The notes below the pieces were generated by a model, which saw nothing but the letters and a program-made list of their open reading frames with translations, was not told the DNA's origin and did not search any database. A stretch of 7,077 nt of DNA from positions 1 to 7,077 of the forward strand of contig JAPPKP010000370.1 in the NCBI GenBank assembly GCA_028819955.1. The letters run 5' to 3'. Positions 1 through 6,848 of the stretch are shown piece after piece (the first letter of the stretch is position 1; the number at the start of each line of letters is the position of its first letter). Made by a program: the position numbers and the translations under genes. The DNA comes from Rhodospirillaceae bacterium (GTDB lineage: Bacteria > Pseudomonadota > Alphaproteobacteria > UBA828).

Positions 1-1067
1 TGGAAAAGCGCCGCTTCGTGCCCGAGGACCGCGGGCGCATCGTCACGGTGTTCCTCGAGAGCTTCTTCAGCCGCTACGTCGAGTACGACTTCACGGCTTC
101 GCTCGAAGGCCAGCTCGACACCATCTCCGCCGGCGAGATCGACTGGCGGCAGGTGCTCAGCGACTTCTGGCGCGACTTCGCCGGCGCGGTGGAGGAGACC
201 AAGGGGCTGCGGGTCAAGCAGGTGCTCGACGCCCTCGATGCGACGCTCGGGCTGCACCTGTTCCCGGCCGAGGACGGCGGCGAGGACCGCCGCTGCCCCT
301 CCTGCGAGGACGGGCGGCTCGGGCTCAAGCTCGGGCGCTACGGCCCCTTCGTGGGCTGCGCCAACTATCCCGATTGCAAGTACACGCGCCCGCTCGCCGA
401 TAACGGCGGCGATGCAGCGGAGCCGCGCGCGCTTGGGAACGACCCGGAGACGGGCTTGCCCGTTCAGTTGAAGCGGGGCCCCTACGGCCTCTACGTCGAG
501 CAGGCTGTCGAGGACACATCAAAGAAGAAGCCCAAGCGCGTCTCCCTGCCCCAGGACCTCGCGCCGGACCTGGTCGATCTGGAGACGGCGCTCGGCCTGC
601 TTGCGCTCCCGCGGGAGATCGGGACTCATCCCGAGAGCGGCAAGCCGGTTACCGCCGGCATCGGACGCTTCGGCGCCTACGTGAAGCACGACGGGACCTA
701 TCGCTCGCTGCCGCGCGGCGAGAGCGTGCTGGAGGTGGGCCTGAACCGAGCGGTGGTGCTGATCGCCGAGAAGAAGGTCGGCGCGCGGCTCTTGCGGGAG
801 CTCGGCGCCCACCCTGATAGCGGCGAGCCGGTGGCGCTCCGCAGCGGCCGCTACGGGCCCTACGTCGAGCATAGCCGCGTGCGCGCGTCCCTGCCCAAGA
901 GCGCGTCCGCCGACGACCTCACCCTGGATGACGCCGTCAAGCTGCTCGCCGCCAAGGCGGCCAAGGGCGGCACGAAGAAGAAGACCGCCGGAACCAGGCG
1001 CAGGACGACGACGGCCAAGCGCAGATCGCGCCGGCAGCAGGACGCGCCGGCCGACAGCGCACCCTAG
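1..1067 (+). CDS. topA: DNA topoisomerase I (type IA), C-terminal part; 5' end outside window
   Basis: This is the 3' end of a type IA topoisomerase gene, whose product relaxes negative supercoils by single-strand passage. The reading frame is open from the first base, so the start and the active-site tyrosine lie upstream. The visible part (about 354 residues) begins in the late core domain with a FVPEDRGR...YVEYDFTASLEGQLD segment typical of bacterial TopA. A single C4 zinc finger follows, with Cys codons at 294, 303, 357 and 375 (CPSC...GCANYPDC). Then come three topoisomerase C-terminal repeats starting near 432, 618 and 801, each of the form LG-x-[HD]P-[ED]-[ST]-G-x-PV...GR-[YF]-G-x-YV. 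The gene ends in a Lys/Arg-rich tail (from about 950) likely to contact DNA. The stop is TAG at 1065. rnr follows after 15 bases in the same frame, which suggests co-transcription. The identification rests on several independent family motifs. Confidence 0.96.
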   Translation, partial: EKRRFVPEDRGRIVTVFLESFFSRYVEYDFTASLEGQLDTISAGEIDWRQVLSDFWRDFAGAVEETKGLRVKQVLDALDATLGLHLFPAEDGGEDRRCPSCEDGRLGLKLGRYGPFVGCANYPDCKYTRPLADNGGDAAEPRALGNDPETGLPVQLKRGPYGLYVEQAVEDTSKKKPKRVSLPQDLAPDLVDLETALGLLALPREIGTHPESGKPVTAGIGRFGAYVKHDGTYRSLPRGESVLEVGLNRAVVLIAEKKVGARLLRELGAHPDSGEPVALRSGRYGPYVEHSRVRASLPKSASADDLTLDDAVKLLAAKAAKGGTKKKTAGTRRRTTTAKRRSRRQQDAPADSAP

Positions 1068-1082
1068 CGGCGCGCGGCGCTC

Positions 1083-3287
1083 TTGGCGGGCAAGCCGGCT
1101 CCCTTTCCAACCAGGGACGAGGTTCTGCGCTTTGTCCGGGAGAGCCCGGGCAAGGTCGGCCGGCGCGAGATCGCCCGCGCCTTCAACGTCCGCGGCAACG
1201 ACCGCGCCGCGCTGACCGAGCTCCTGCGCACGCTGGAGGAGGAAGGCGTGCTCGAAGGGCGGCACAAACGGCGCCGCCCCGCCGGCACGCTGCCGTCGGT
1301 CACGGTGCTGGAGGTCGACGAAATCGATGCCGACGGCGCTCTCACAGCCCGGCCCACGCGGTGGGAGGAGCACCAGCCGCCCCCGCCGATCACCCTCGAC
1401 CCCGCCCCCCGGGGGGTTCCCGAGCCGGGGGAGGGCGACCGCGTGCTTGCGCGGCTCCGCCCTGCGCCGGAAGGCGGCTACCTGGCGCGGCCGATGCGCG
1501 TGCTCGATTCCGGCCCCCGCCGGGTGGTCGGGGTCTTCCGCGCCACCGGCAGCGGCGGGGGCGTGATCGAGCCGGCGGAGCGCCGCTCCCGCCGCGACCT
1601 CGCGATACCGCCGGGCGAGACCGGCGGTGCTCGCACCGGGGAGCTGGTGGTCGGCGAGACCGAGCCCGGCAGCCGCCTCGGCCTGACCGACGCCAGGGTG
1701 GTCGAGCGGCTGGGCGACGCGGACTCGCCGGGCGCGATCAGCCTCGCCGCGATCCACGCCCACGGCCTGCCGATACGCTTCCCCGACGCAGCACTTGCGG
1801 AGGCCGAGCGTGCGGCGCCGCCGGGCCTCGAAGGCCGTACCGACCTGCGGGCGCTGCCCCTGGTCACCATCGACGGCGCCGACGCCCGCGATTTCGACGA
1901 CGCGGTCTGGGCGAAGGCCGATCCGGCACCGGACAATCCGGGCGGCTGGCAGGCGGTCGTCGCCATCGCCGACGTGGCCCACTTCGTCCGGCTCGGCAGC
2001 GCCCTCGACAGTGCGGCGCGGGAGCGTGGCAACTCCGCCTACTTCCCCGACCGCGTGGTGCCGATGCTGCCCGAGGCGCTCTCCGCCGACCTCTGCTCCC
2101 TGAAGCCCGGCGTCGATCGCGCCTGCCTTGCCGCACACCTGCGCGTTAGCGCCGAGGGCGACCTGCGCGACTGGCGCTTCGAGCGCGCGCTCATGCGCTC
2201 GGCCGCGCGTCTCACCTACGACGGCGTGCAGGAGGCATACGAGCGTGGCGGCGACGGACTGGCGCCTTCGGTCAGGGCCGCGATTGCGCCGCTCTACGGC
2301 GTCTACGGCGCGCTTCGGGCAGCGCGGGAGCGGCGCGGCGCGCTCGATCTGGAGCTGCCGGAGCGCGAGGTGACACTGGCCGGGGACGGCTCAGTCGCGC
2401 GCATCGGCTTCGCCCGCCGTCACGACAGCCACCGCCTGATCGAGGAGCTGATGATCGCGGCCAATGTCGCCGCCGCCAGCGCCCTCGAGGCCAAGCGCGC
2501 ACCCTGCATGTACCGCGTCCACGACCGGCCGGATACCGCGAAGCTGGAGGTGCTGCGCGAGTTCCTGCGCACGCGCGAGATCGCCCTGCCGCGCAGCGGA
2601 GCGATCCGGCCCGATTCCTTCAACCGCTTCCTCGCCCTGCTCGAGAACCCGCGCGATGTCGGCATCGCCAGCCTGATGATCCTGCGCGCTCAGGCTCAGG
2701 CCGCCTACAGCCCCCGCAACATCGGCCATTACGGACTCGGCCTCGTGCGCTACGCCCATTTCACCTCGCCGATCCGCCGCTACGCCGACCTGCTGGTGCA
2801 TCGCGCCCTGATCGACGCCTATGGCCTCGGTGCGGGCGGCGCAGGCCGCTCTGAACCGGAGACGCTGGAGCGCATCGGCGCGCACATCTCGTCCACCGAG
2901 CGGCGCGCGCAGGCCGCCGAGCGCGACGCCGGGGACCGATACTGCGCCGCCTATCTGGCCGATCGCGTGGACGCGGAGTTCGACGGGCGCATTGCCGGCG
3001 TGACCCGCTTCGGCATCTTCGTCTCCCTCGACGAGACCGGCGCCGAAGGTCTGGTGCCGGGCGCGACCCTGGGTACCGCCCGCCCGCGCTTCGACGCCCG
3101 CCGGCACTCGCTCGCGGTCGACGGGCGCATACTTTGCCTGGGCGATCCCGTGGTCGTGACGCTCCGGGAGGCTGATCCGATTGCCGGCGGCCTCGTCTTC
3201 TCCCTCTCGGTCGCAAACGGCGAGCCCTGGAACTCGATGGCGAACCGCGACGGGACGCGGCGCGGCAGGCCGCGTCGGCGGCGCTGA
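1083..3287 (+). CDS. rnr: Ribonuclease R (3'-5' exoribonuclease, RNB family)
   Basis: RNase R is a processive 3'-5' exoribonuclease that degrades structured RNA, including rRNA and mRNA fragments. The 734-residue product has the expected domain order: N-terminal winged-helix segment (about 8-62), two cold-shock/OB-like domains (about 70-140 and 147-210), RNB catalytic domain (about 253-580), S1 domain (about 629-712) and a short basic tail (RRGRPRRRR). The metal-binding acidic set is intact in TIDGADARDFDDAV: D264, D270, D272 and D273. The RNB signatures NSAYFPDRVVPMLPE (317-331) and YAHFTSPIRRYADLLVHR (557-574, with the catalytic-type Arg at 565/566) are also present. Length is normal for alphaproteobacteria. 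The start is TTG at 1083: the upstream topA stop is in the same frame, and no ATG or GTG lies between it and the conserved N-terminus. No clear Shine-Dalgarno sequence precedes it, so translation may be coupled to topA. The MFS gene starts 2 bases after the stop. Confidence 0.96.
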   Translation: MAGKPAPFPTRDEVLRFVRESPGKVGRREIARAFNVRGNDRAALTELLRTLEEEGVLEGRHKRRRPAGTLPSVTVLEVDEIDADGALTARPTRWEEHQPPPPITLDPAPRGVPEPGEGDRVLARLRPAPEGGYLARPMRVLDSGPRRVVGVFRATGSGGGVIEPAERRSRRDLAIPPGETGGARTGELVVGETEPGSRLGLTDARVVERLGDADSPGAISLAAIHAHGLPIRFPDAALAEAERAAPPGLEGRTDLRALPLVTIDGADARDFDDAVWAKADPAPDNPGGWQAVVAIADVAHFVRLGSALDSAARERGNSAYFPDRVVPMLPEALSADLCSLKPGVDRACLAAHLRVSAEGDLRDWRFERALMRSAARLTYDGVQEAYERGGDGLAPSVRAAIAPLYGVYGALRAARERRGALDLELPEREVTLAGDGSVARIGFARRHDSHRLIEELMIAANVAAASALEAKRAPCMYRVHDRPDTAKLEVLREFLRTREIALPRSGAIRPDSFNRFLALLENPRDVGIASLMILRAQAQAAYSPRNIGHYGLGLVRYAHFTSPIRRYADLLVHRALIDAYGLGAGGAGRSEPETLERIGAHISSTERRAQAAERDAGDRYCAAYLADRVDAEFDGRIAGVTRFGIFVSLDETGAEGLVPGATLGTARPRFDARRHSLAVDGRILCLGDPVVVTLREADPIAGGLVFSLSVANGEPWNSMANRDGTRRGRPRRRR
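1405..1416. repeat. Perfect C6G6 palindrome inside rnr
   Basis: Six C are followed directly by six G, a self-complementary 12-mer within the RNase R coding region. It encodes part of a proline/glycine-rich linker (around residues 108-112) in the N-terminal cold-shock region. The reading frame is intact on both sides. Such a tract is a plausible site of polymerase slippage or sequencing error, but nothing here shows a regulatory role. Confidence 0.5.
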
Positions 3288-3289
3288 TC

Positions 3290-4501
3290 GTGTCTCCTGC
3301 CCGCTCGCGCTGGGATATCGTGGCCCTGGCCTTCGCGGCCGGCTACATGGTGGGCATGCAGGTCGGCAAGGTGCCGCCGGCACTGCCGATGCTGGAAGCG
3401 GAGCTCGATCTGCCCCGCGTCATCGCCGGGCTGATCGCGTCGTCCTTCTACGGCATGGGCGCGGTCCTGGGCGTGGCCGGCGGGATGGTGGTCGACCGGC
3501 TGGGCATCGGGCGGATGGTCTTCGTGGGCGGCGCCGTGATGGCGCTCGCGAGCCTTGCCGGCGGATTTGCGGAGAACGGGGCGCAGCTGCTGGCGGCCCG
3601 CATCGTCGAAGGCTTCGGCTTCGCCACCCTCACGGTTGCCGGGCCCAAGATGCTTGTCGCGGCGACCGATGCCGGTGTGCGCCGCTTCGTCCTCGGAGTC
3701 TGGGGCACCTACATGCCGGTCGGCATCGCGTTCTCGCTGGTGATTGCAACTGTGCTGCTTGAGCCGGTCGGCTGGCGGGGCCTCTGGTTCATCAATACCG
3801 GGCTGATTCTGCTCTTCCTGCTCGCCTTCGCCTGGGTCGCAGCGCCGGGGCGCTGGCAGATGCCGGCAGCGAGCAGCACGTTCGATCGCGCAGGCGTGCG
3901 CGCGACCCTGGCACGGCCCGGGCCATGGCTCTTCGGCGCGGCCTTCGCGATATTCGCCGTGCAGTGGCAGGCGCTGATGGCCTGGCTGCCCACCTTCCTG
4001 ATCGAGACGCAGGGTCGCTCGGTCGAGGCTGCCGCGCTCTTCACCGCGCTCTTCGTCCTCGCCACCACCGTGGGCTCCGTGACCAGCGCCTGGCTCATGC
4101 TCCGGGGTGTCACGCGATGGCTGCTATTGGGGCTCACCTTCACGGGCATGGGAGTCTGCGCGGCGTCGCTCTTCGCACCCTTCACGCCCGTCGACGCCAA
4201 GATCCCGCTCGCCGTCTGCTTTGCCCTGATCAGCGGCCCGCTGCCCGCCGTCTGCTTCGAGGGCGGCGTCGCGCATGCGCCGAGCCAGGCGCAAGTGGCG
4301 ATGGCGGGCGGCTTCGTGGCGCAAGGGGCCGCACTCGGCGCCGTACTCGGCCCGCCGCTCCTCGCCGCGGTGACCGAGGCGCTCGGCGGTTGGGACGCCG
4401 CATGGTGGACGATGCTGGTCTGGTCGTCCCTCGGTCTCGCGGTCGTCGCCGGCGTATGGCGGGCCGATGCGCGTCTCGGGCGTCTGGTGGCCGCGGCATG
4501 A
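3290..4501 (+). CDS. Major facilitator superfamily (MFS) transporter
   Basis: This is a 403-residue inner-membrane protein with about twelve hydrophobic segments (approximately 9-27, 45-67, 77-93, 99-119, 132-156, 163-185, 210-236, 246-270, 276-296, 305-325, 335-360, 369-391) and a more hydrophilic central loop (about 186-208), the usual 6+6 MFS plan. The loop between helices 2 and 3 carries the MFS motif A as GGMVVDRLGIGR (64-75), with D69, R70 and R75. A helix-5 segment with GTYMPVGIAFS (139-149) also fits secondary carriers. The likely role is proton-coupled or facilitated transport of a small solute. The substrate cannot be read from the sequence; the general look recalls CynX/NimT-like anion carriers, but this is weak. 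The start is GTG at 3290, only 2 bases after the rnr stop and without a clear ribosome binding site, suggesting coupled translation. The stop overlaps the next gene's start (ATGA at 4498-4501). Confidence 0.88.
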   Translation: MSPARSRWDIVALAFAAGYMVGMQVGKVPPALPMLEAELDLPRVIAGLIASSFYGMGAVLGVAGGMVVDRLGIGRMVFVGGAVMALASLAGGFAENGAQLLAARIVEGFGFATLTVAGPKMLVAATDAGVRRFVLGVWGTYMPVGIAFSLVIATVLLEPVGWRGLWFINTGLILLFLLAFAWVAAPGRWQMPAASSTFDRAGVRATLARPGPWLFGAAFAIFAVQWQALMAWLPTFLIETQGRSVEAAALFTALFVLATTVGSVTSAWLMLRGVTRWLLLGLTFTGMGVCAASLFAPFTPVDAKIPLAVCFALISGPLPAVCFEGGVAHAPSQAQVAMAGGFVAQGAALGAVLGPPLLAAVTEALGGWDAAWWTMLVWSSLGLAVVAGVWRADARLGRLVAAA

Positions 4502-5484
4502 CGGACCGCCGCTCGCTCGCGCGCGCCTTTGTCGCCGCTGTCATCGTCGGCGCTTTTGCGCTGGCGTGCAGCGACGCGTTCGCAGCATCCGCCGAACTCT
4601 CCGTGCGCCCGGTCGCCCTCCACTCGACCGACCGCGCCGTCCAGTACGTGGGCCGACTTCACTTCCTCGGCGGGCTGGACCTGCGGAGCGACGAGCCGGC
4701 GTTCGGCGGGCTCTCCGGGCTCGATGTCACGGACGACGGACGGCTTACCGCGGTCACCGACCGGGGCCACTGGTTCACTGCCCGCATCGTGCGGGACGAT
4801 TCCGGCCGCCTCGCGGACCTGGTAGACGGCGCTCTGGGGCCGCTGCTCGACACGAAGGGCCGGCCGGTCGCGGGTGAGTGGCGCGACGCGGAGGCGCTCG
4901 AGCGGATGCCGGGCGGCGACTGGCTGGTGAGCTTCGAGGGGCGCCACCGGGTCTGGCGCTACCCGGCAGAGACCGGCGGCCTGCAGGGCCTCCCCACACC
5001 CTTCCCGACGCCGAAGGGCATTGCGGCCGCCCCTCTCAACGGGGGGCTGGAAGCGCTCGCCCCGCTCCCCGACGGCCACATCCTGATGTTGGCGGAGAGC
5101 CTAAAGCGCGCGGGCGGATTGCGTGCCGGCTGGCTTGTCGGCGAGAAAATCGAACCGCTCGGTTACCGCACCGCGCGCGACTTCAAGCCGACGGACGCGG
5201 CGACGCTGCCCAACGGCGACGTGCTTGTGCTGTCGCGCTACTTCAAGTTGCTCGGCGGGTTCAAGGCGCGGCTCGAGCGGGTTCCCGCCGCCGCCATCGA
5301 GGCCGGTGCCGTGCTGAAGGGCGAGCTTCTCGCCCGCTTCGCGCCGCCGCTGACGGTGGACAACTTCGAGGGTGTGGCGGTCACGCGCGACGCGAACGGC
5401 GCGACGCTCGTCTACATCCTCTCCGACGACAACTTCAATTTCCTCCAGCGCACGCTCCTGCTCCTCTTCCGGCTGGACGGGTGA
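4498..5484 (+). CDS. Esterase-like activity of phytase family protein, secreted
   Basis: The product is 328 residues long with an N-terminal export signal: basic start (RR at 4-5), hydrophobic core (10-24) and an AFA-A type cleavage region near residue 29. A nearby ALAC (C24) is a poor lipobox, so a soluble or loosely attached periplasmic protein is more likely than a lipoprotein. The mature part looks like a beta-propeller of the phytase-like family (PF13449 type). It has FGGLSGLDVTDDGRLTAVTDRG (69-90), RDAEALERMPGGDWLVSFEG (129-148), NGGLEALAPLPDG (181-193), LPNGDVLVLSR (237-247) and DNFEGVAV...ILSDDNFN (288-314). The acidic/asparagine motifs DAE, GGLEAL and DNFEG are characteristic, but the natural substrate of this family is poorly defined and phytase activity should not be assumed. 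The ATG at 4498 is chosen because it overlaps the MFS stop as ATGA and directly precedes the signal peptide. Confidence 0.85.
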   Translation: MTDRRSLARAFVAAVIVGAFALACSDAFAASAELSVRPVALHSTDRAVQYVGRLHFLGGLDLRSDEPAFGGLSGLDVTDDGRLTAVTDRGHWFTARIVRDDSGRLADLVDGALGPLLDTKGRPVAGEWRDAEALERMPGGDWLVSFEGRHRVWRYPAETGGLQGLPTPFPTPKGIAAAPLNGGLEALAPLPDGHILMLAESLKRAGGLRAGWLVGEKIEPLGYRTARDFKPTDAATLPNGDVLVLSRYFKLLGGFKARLERVPAAAIEAGAVLKGELLARFAPPLTVDNFEGVAVTRDANGATLVYILSDDNFNFLQRTLLLLFRLDG

Positions 5485-5516
5485 CGGCCGGCGCGGCTCT
5501 GCCCGGCGCAGGGCCG
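5485..5516 (+). other. GC-rich imperfect stem-loop after the phytase-like gene
   Basis: An outer 5-bp stem pairs CGGCC (5485-5489) with GGCCG (5512-5516). An inner stem pairs 5491-5496 with 5503-5509, with one bulged G, around a CTCTGC loop. It begins on the base after the TGA stop. There is no following T-run, so it is not a classical intrinsic terminator. It could attenuate read-through or protect the upstream mRNA 3' end. In DNA this GC-rich, structures may arise by chance. Confidence 0.35.
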
Positions 5517-5529
5517 ATGGTGCTACCAT
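5517..5529. promoter_or_regulatory. Perfect inverted repeat, candidate GntR (FadR-subfamily) operator overlapping a possible extended -10 promoter
   Basis: The 13-mer ATGGT-GCT-ACCAT is a perfect inverted repeat with a 3-base centre, 35 bases before the hydro-lyase start codon. The core TGGT-N3-ACCA is the known operator pattern of FadR-subfamily GntR regulators (FadR, PdhR and LldR-type sites, TNGTNNNACNA). The same bases contain TGCTACCAT (5521-5529), which reads as an extended -10 element (TGn plus a TATAAT-like hexamer, 4 of 6). I see no convincing -35 box at the right distance. If this is the promoter, transcription would start near the A residues at 5535-5537, and a bound repressor would block it. 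The match is seen directly; the function is inferred, and no regulator gene lies in the window. Confidence 0.55.
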
Positions 5530-5556
5530 TCGGCAAAGAAGCAGAGCGGCGCGGGC

Positions 5557-5560
5557 GGAG
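5557..5560 (+). promoter_or_regulatory. Ribosome binding site for the LeuC-like gene
   Basis: GGAG lies 4 bases before the ATG at 5565. It decides between this ATG and the in-frame ATG at 5517, which has no comparable purine-rich sequence before it and lies inside the operator-like palindrome. Confidence 0.55.
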
Positions 5561-5564
5561 AGCC

Positions 5565-6848
5565 ATGGGCTACACGATCGCCGAGAAGATCATGGGGCGC
5601 GCGAGCCGGGCGGGCGCGCCGGTGCCCGCCGGCGCGGAGGTCGAGGTCAAGCCCGACTACGTGCTGGGCTACGACTTCCCCGGCTATCTCGACCTCATCT
5701 TCAAGCAGATGAAGGAGGAGTTCGGGATCGAGCGCGTCGCCGAGCCCGAGCGCTTCGCCCTCTTCATCGACCACATGGTGCCGGCCAACACGCCCAAGGA
5801 GGAGGAGCTGCACATCGTCACCCGCACCTGGTGTGCAGAGAACGGCGTCAGGCTCCACGAGCGCGAAGGCATCGGCCACCAGGTGGCGGCGGAGGCGGGC
5901 TATGCCGTGCCCGGCGGCTTCGTCGTGCACTTCGACGGCCACATCGCGCAGCTCGGCGCCTTCGGCACGCTGGCCATCGGCATCCACACGCAGCTCCTGG
6001 AGGCCTTCGTCCGGGAACGGATCGACTTCACCGTGCCCGAGACCACGCGCGTCGACCTCACCGGCCGGCTCGCGCCGGGCGTGATGGCGCGCGACGTGTT
6101 CCACCATCTGGTGCGCGTGCTCGGCCCCCGCTCCTGCCGCTTTCAGGTGCTGGAGCTGGGCGGGCCGGCGCTCGGCGCGATCTCGCTGGAAGGGCGCCAG
6201 ACCATTACCGGGCTCGCCATGTTCACCGGTGCGCTCACGGCGATCTGCAACCCCGATCGGCTCGCGCTCGACTACGCGAAGGCCCACTCGAGCGGGCGCT
6301 TCGAGCCGCAGGCGAGCGACGAGGACGCCACGTATGCTGCGCTGCACGAGGTCGACCTTAGTGATCTCGCGCCCATCGTCGTGGTGCCGCCCAACCCCGC
6401 TGCCACCGCCGACCTCGCGGACCACGCCGGGCTTGAAGTCCAGGCCGGCTATCTCGGCTCCTGCGCTTCCGGCCGGCTCGAGGACCTGCGCGCCGCCGCG
6501 GCGGTGCTCAAGGGCCGCCGCGTCGCGCCGGGCTTCCAGCTCCACGTCGTGCCCACCAGCCAGGCGATCATGGCGGACGCAGCCCGCGAAGGCCTGCTGA
6601 CCACGCTGATCGAGGCCGGCGCCTTCGTCACCTCGTCCTCGTGCGATTACTGCTACGGCCGCATCGCCACCATGACCGCAGGCCAGCGCGCGGTCTCCAC
6701 CGGCACGCTCAACGTCACCGGACGCATGGGGAGCCCGGACTCGGAGATCTACCTCTGCAACGCGGCGGCGGTGGCGGCATCGGCGCTGGAGGGGCGGATC
6801 GCCGACCCCCGCCCCTACCTCGCAGAGGTCACGGAGACCGGCGCATGA
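5565..6848 (+). CDS. Aconitase/3-isopropylmalate dehydratase family, LeuC-like large subunit with altered active site
   Basis: This 427-residue protein aligns by motif with LeuC-type large subunits, [4Fe-4S] hydro-lyases that interconvert hydroxy-acids via an unsaturated intermediate. Ligand cysteines are present: C300 in GSCASGRLEDLRAA and C360/C363 in SSCDYCYG. Also kept are DH (69-70, in FIDHMVPAN), H105 (GIGHQV), D124/H126, E197 (LELGGPA) and R387 (TGRMGS), equivalent to aconitase D100/H101, H147, D165/H167, E262 and R452. Unusual changes: DSHT is DGHI (S166 position is G125), the SNRN Arg (R447 position) is L382, and GSCTN is GSCAS. The N-terminus MGYTIAEKIMGRAS is the usual family start, preceded by GGAG. 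The stop overlaps the small-subunit start (ATGA), as expected for a heteromeric pair. Genuine leucine-pathway isopropylmalate isomerase is less likely because of the substitutions; another hydroxy-acid (de)hydratase is more likely. The true substrate is unknown. Confidence 0.88.
   Translation: MGYTIAEKIMGRASRAGAPVPAGAEVEVKPDYVLGYDFPGYLDLIFKQMKEEFGIERVAEPERFALFIDHMVPANTPKEEELHIVTRTWCAENGVRLHEREGIGHQVAAEAGYAVPGGFVVHFDGHIAQLGAFGTLAIGIHTQLLEAFVRERIDFTVPETTRVDLTGRLAPGVMARDVFHHLVRVLGPRSCRFQVLELGGPALGAISLEGRQTITGLAMFTGALTAICNPDRLALDYAKAHSSGRFEPQASDEDATYAALHEVDLSDLAPIVVVPPNPAATADLADHAGLEVQAGYLGSCASGRLEDLRAAAAVLKGRRVAPGFQLHVVPTSQAIMADAAREGLLTTLIEAGAFVTSSSCDYCYGRIATMTAGQRAVSTGTLNVTGRMGSPDSEIYLCNAAAVAASALEGRIADPRPYLAEVTETGA
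6833..6836 (+). promoter_or_regulatory. Ribosome binding site for the LeuD-like gene
   Basis: GGAG lies inside the end of the large-subunit gene, 8 bases before the ATG at 6845. It supports that start, which overlaps the preceding stop codon as ATGA. Confidence 0.5.

Noticed and set aside
519..2138. 539-codon open frame on the minus strand opposite topA and rnr
   Set aside because: It lies opposite two well-supported genes, shows no recognisable domain, and has the Arg/Ala/Gly-rich composition expected of an antisense frame in GC-rich DNA where stop codons are rare.
3925..4497. Upstream extension of the phytase-like frame into the MFS gene
   Set aside because: The signal peptide starts at the ATG at 4498, which overlaps the MFS stop as ATGA. 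The extension has shadow composition.
3709..5079. 456-codon minus-strand open frame opposite the MFS and phytase-like genes
   Set aside because: It spans the junction of two real plus-strand genes, is low in complexity and has no family motifs. It is a codon-bias shadow.
5485..5516. Classical Rho-independent terminator
   Set aside because: The stem is imperfect and no T-run follows, so only an attenuating or stabilising hairpin can be proposed.
5517..5519. In-frame ATG as the LeuC-like start
   Set aside because: It would add 16 residues not typical of the family, lacks a ribosome binding site, and is part of the operator-like palindrome.
4878..5564. Upstream extension of the LeuC-like reading frame to 4878
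   Set aside because: The extension overlaps the phytase-like gene, is Arg/Pro-rich without motifs, and the family N-terminus (GYTIAEKI) begins right after the ATG at 5565, which has a ribosome binding site.
5523..6545. 340-codon minus-strand open frame opposite the LeuC-like gene
   Set aside because: The plus-strand frame carries all aconitase-family motifs. The reverse frame shows none and is rich in Arg, Glu and Ala as a mirror of it.
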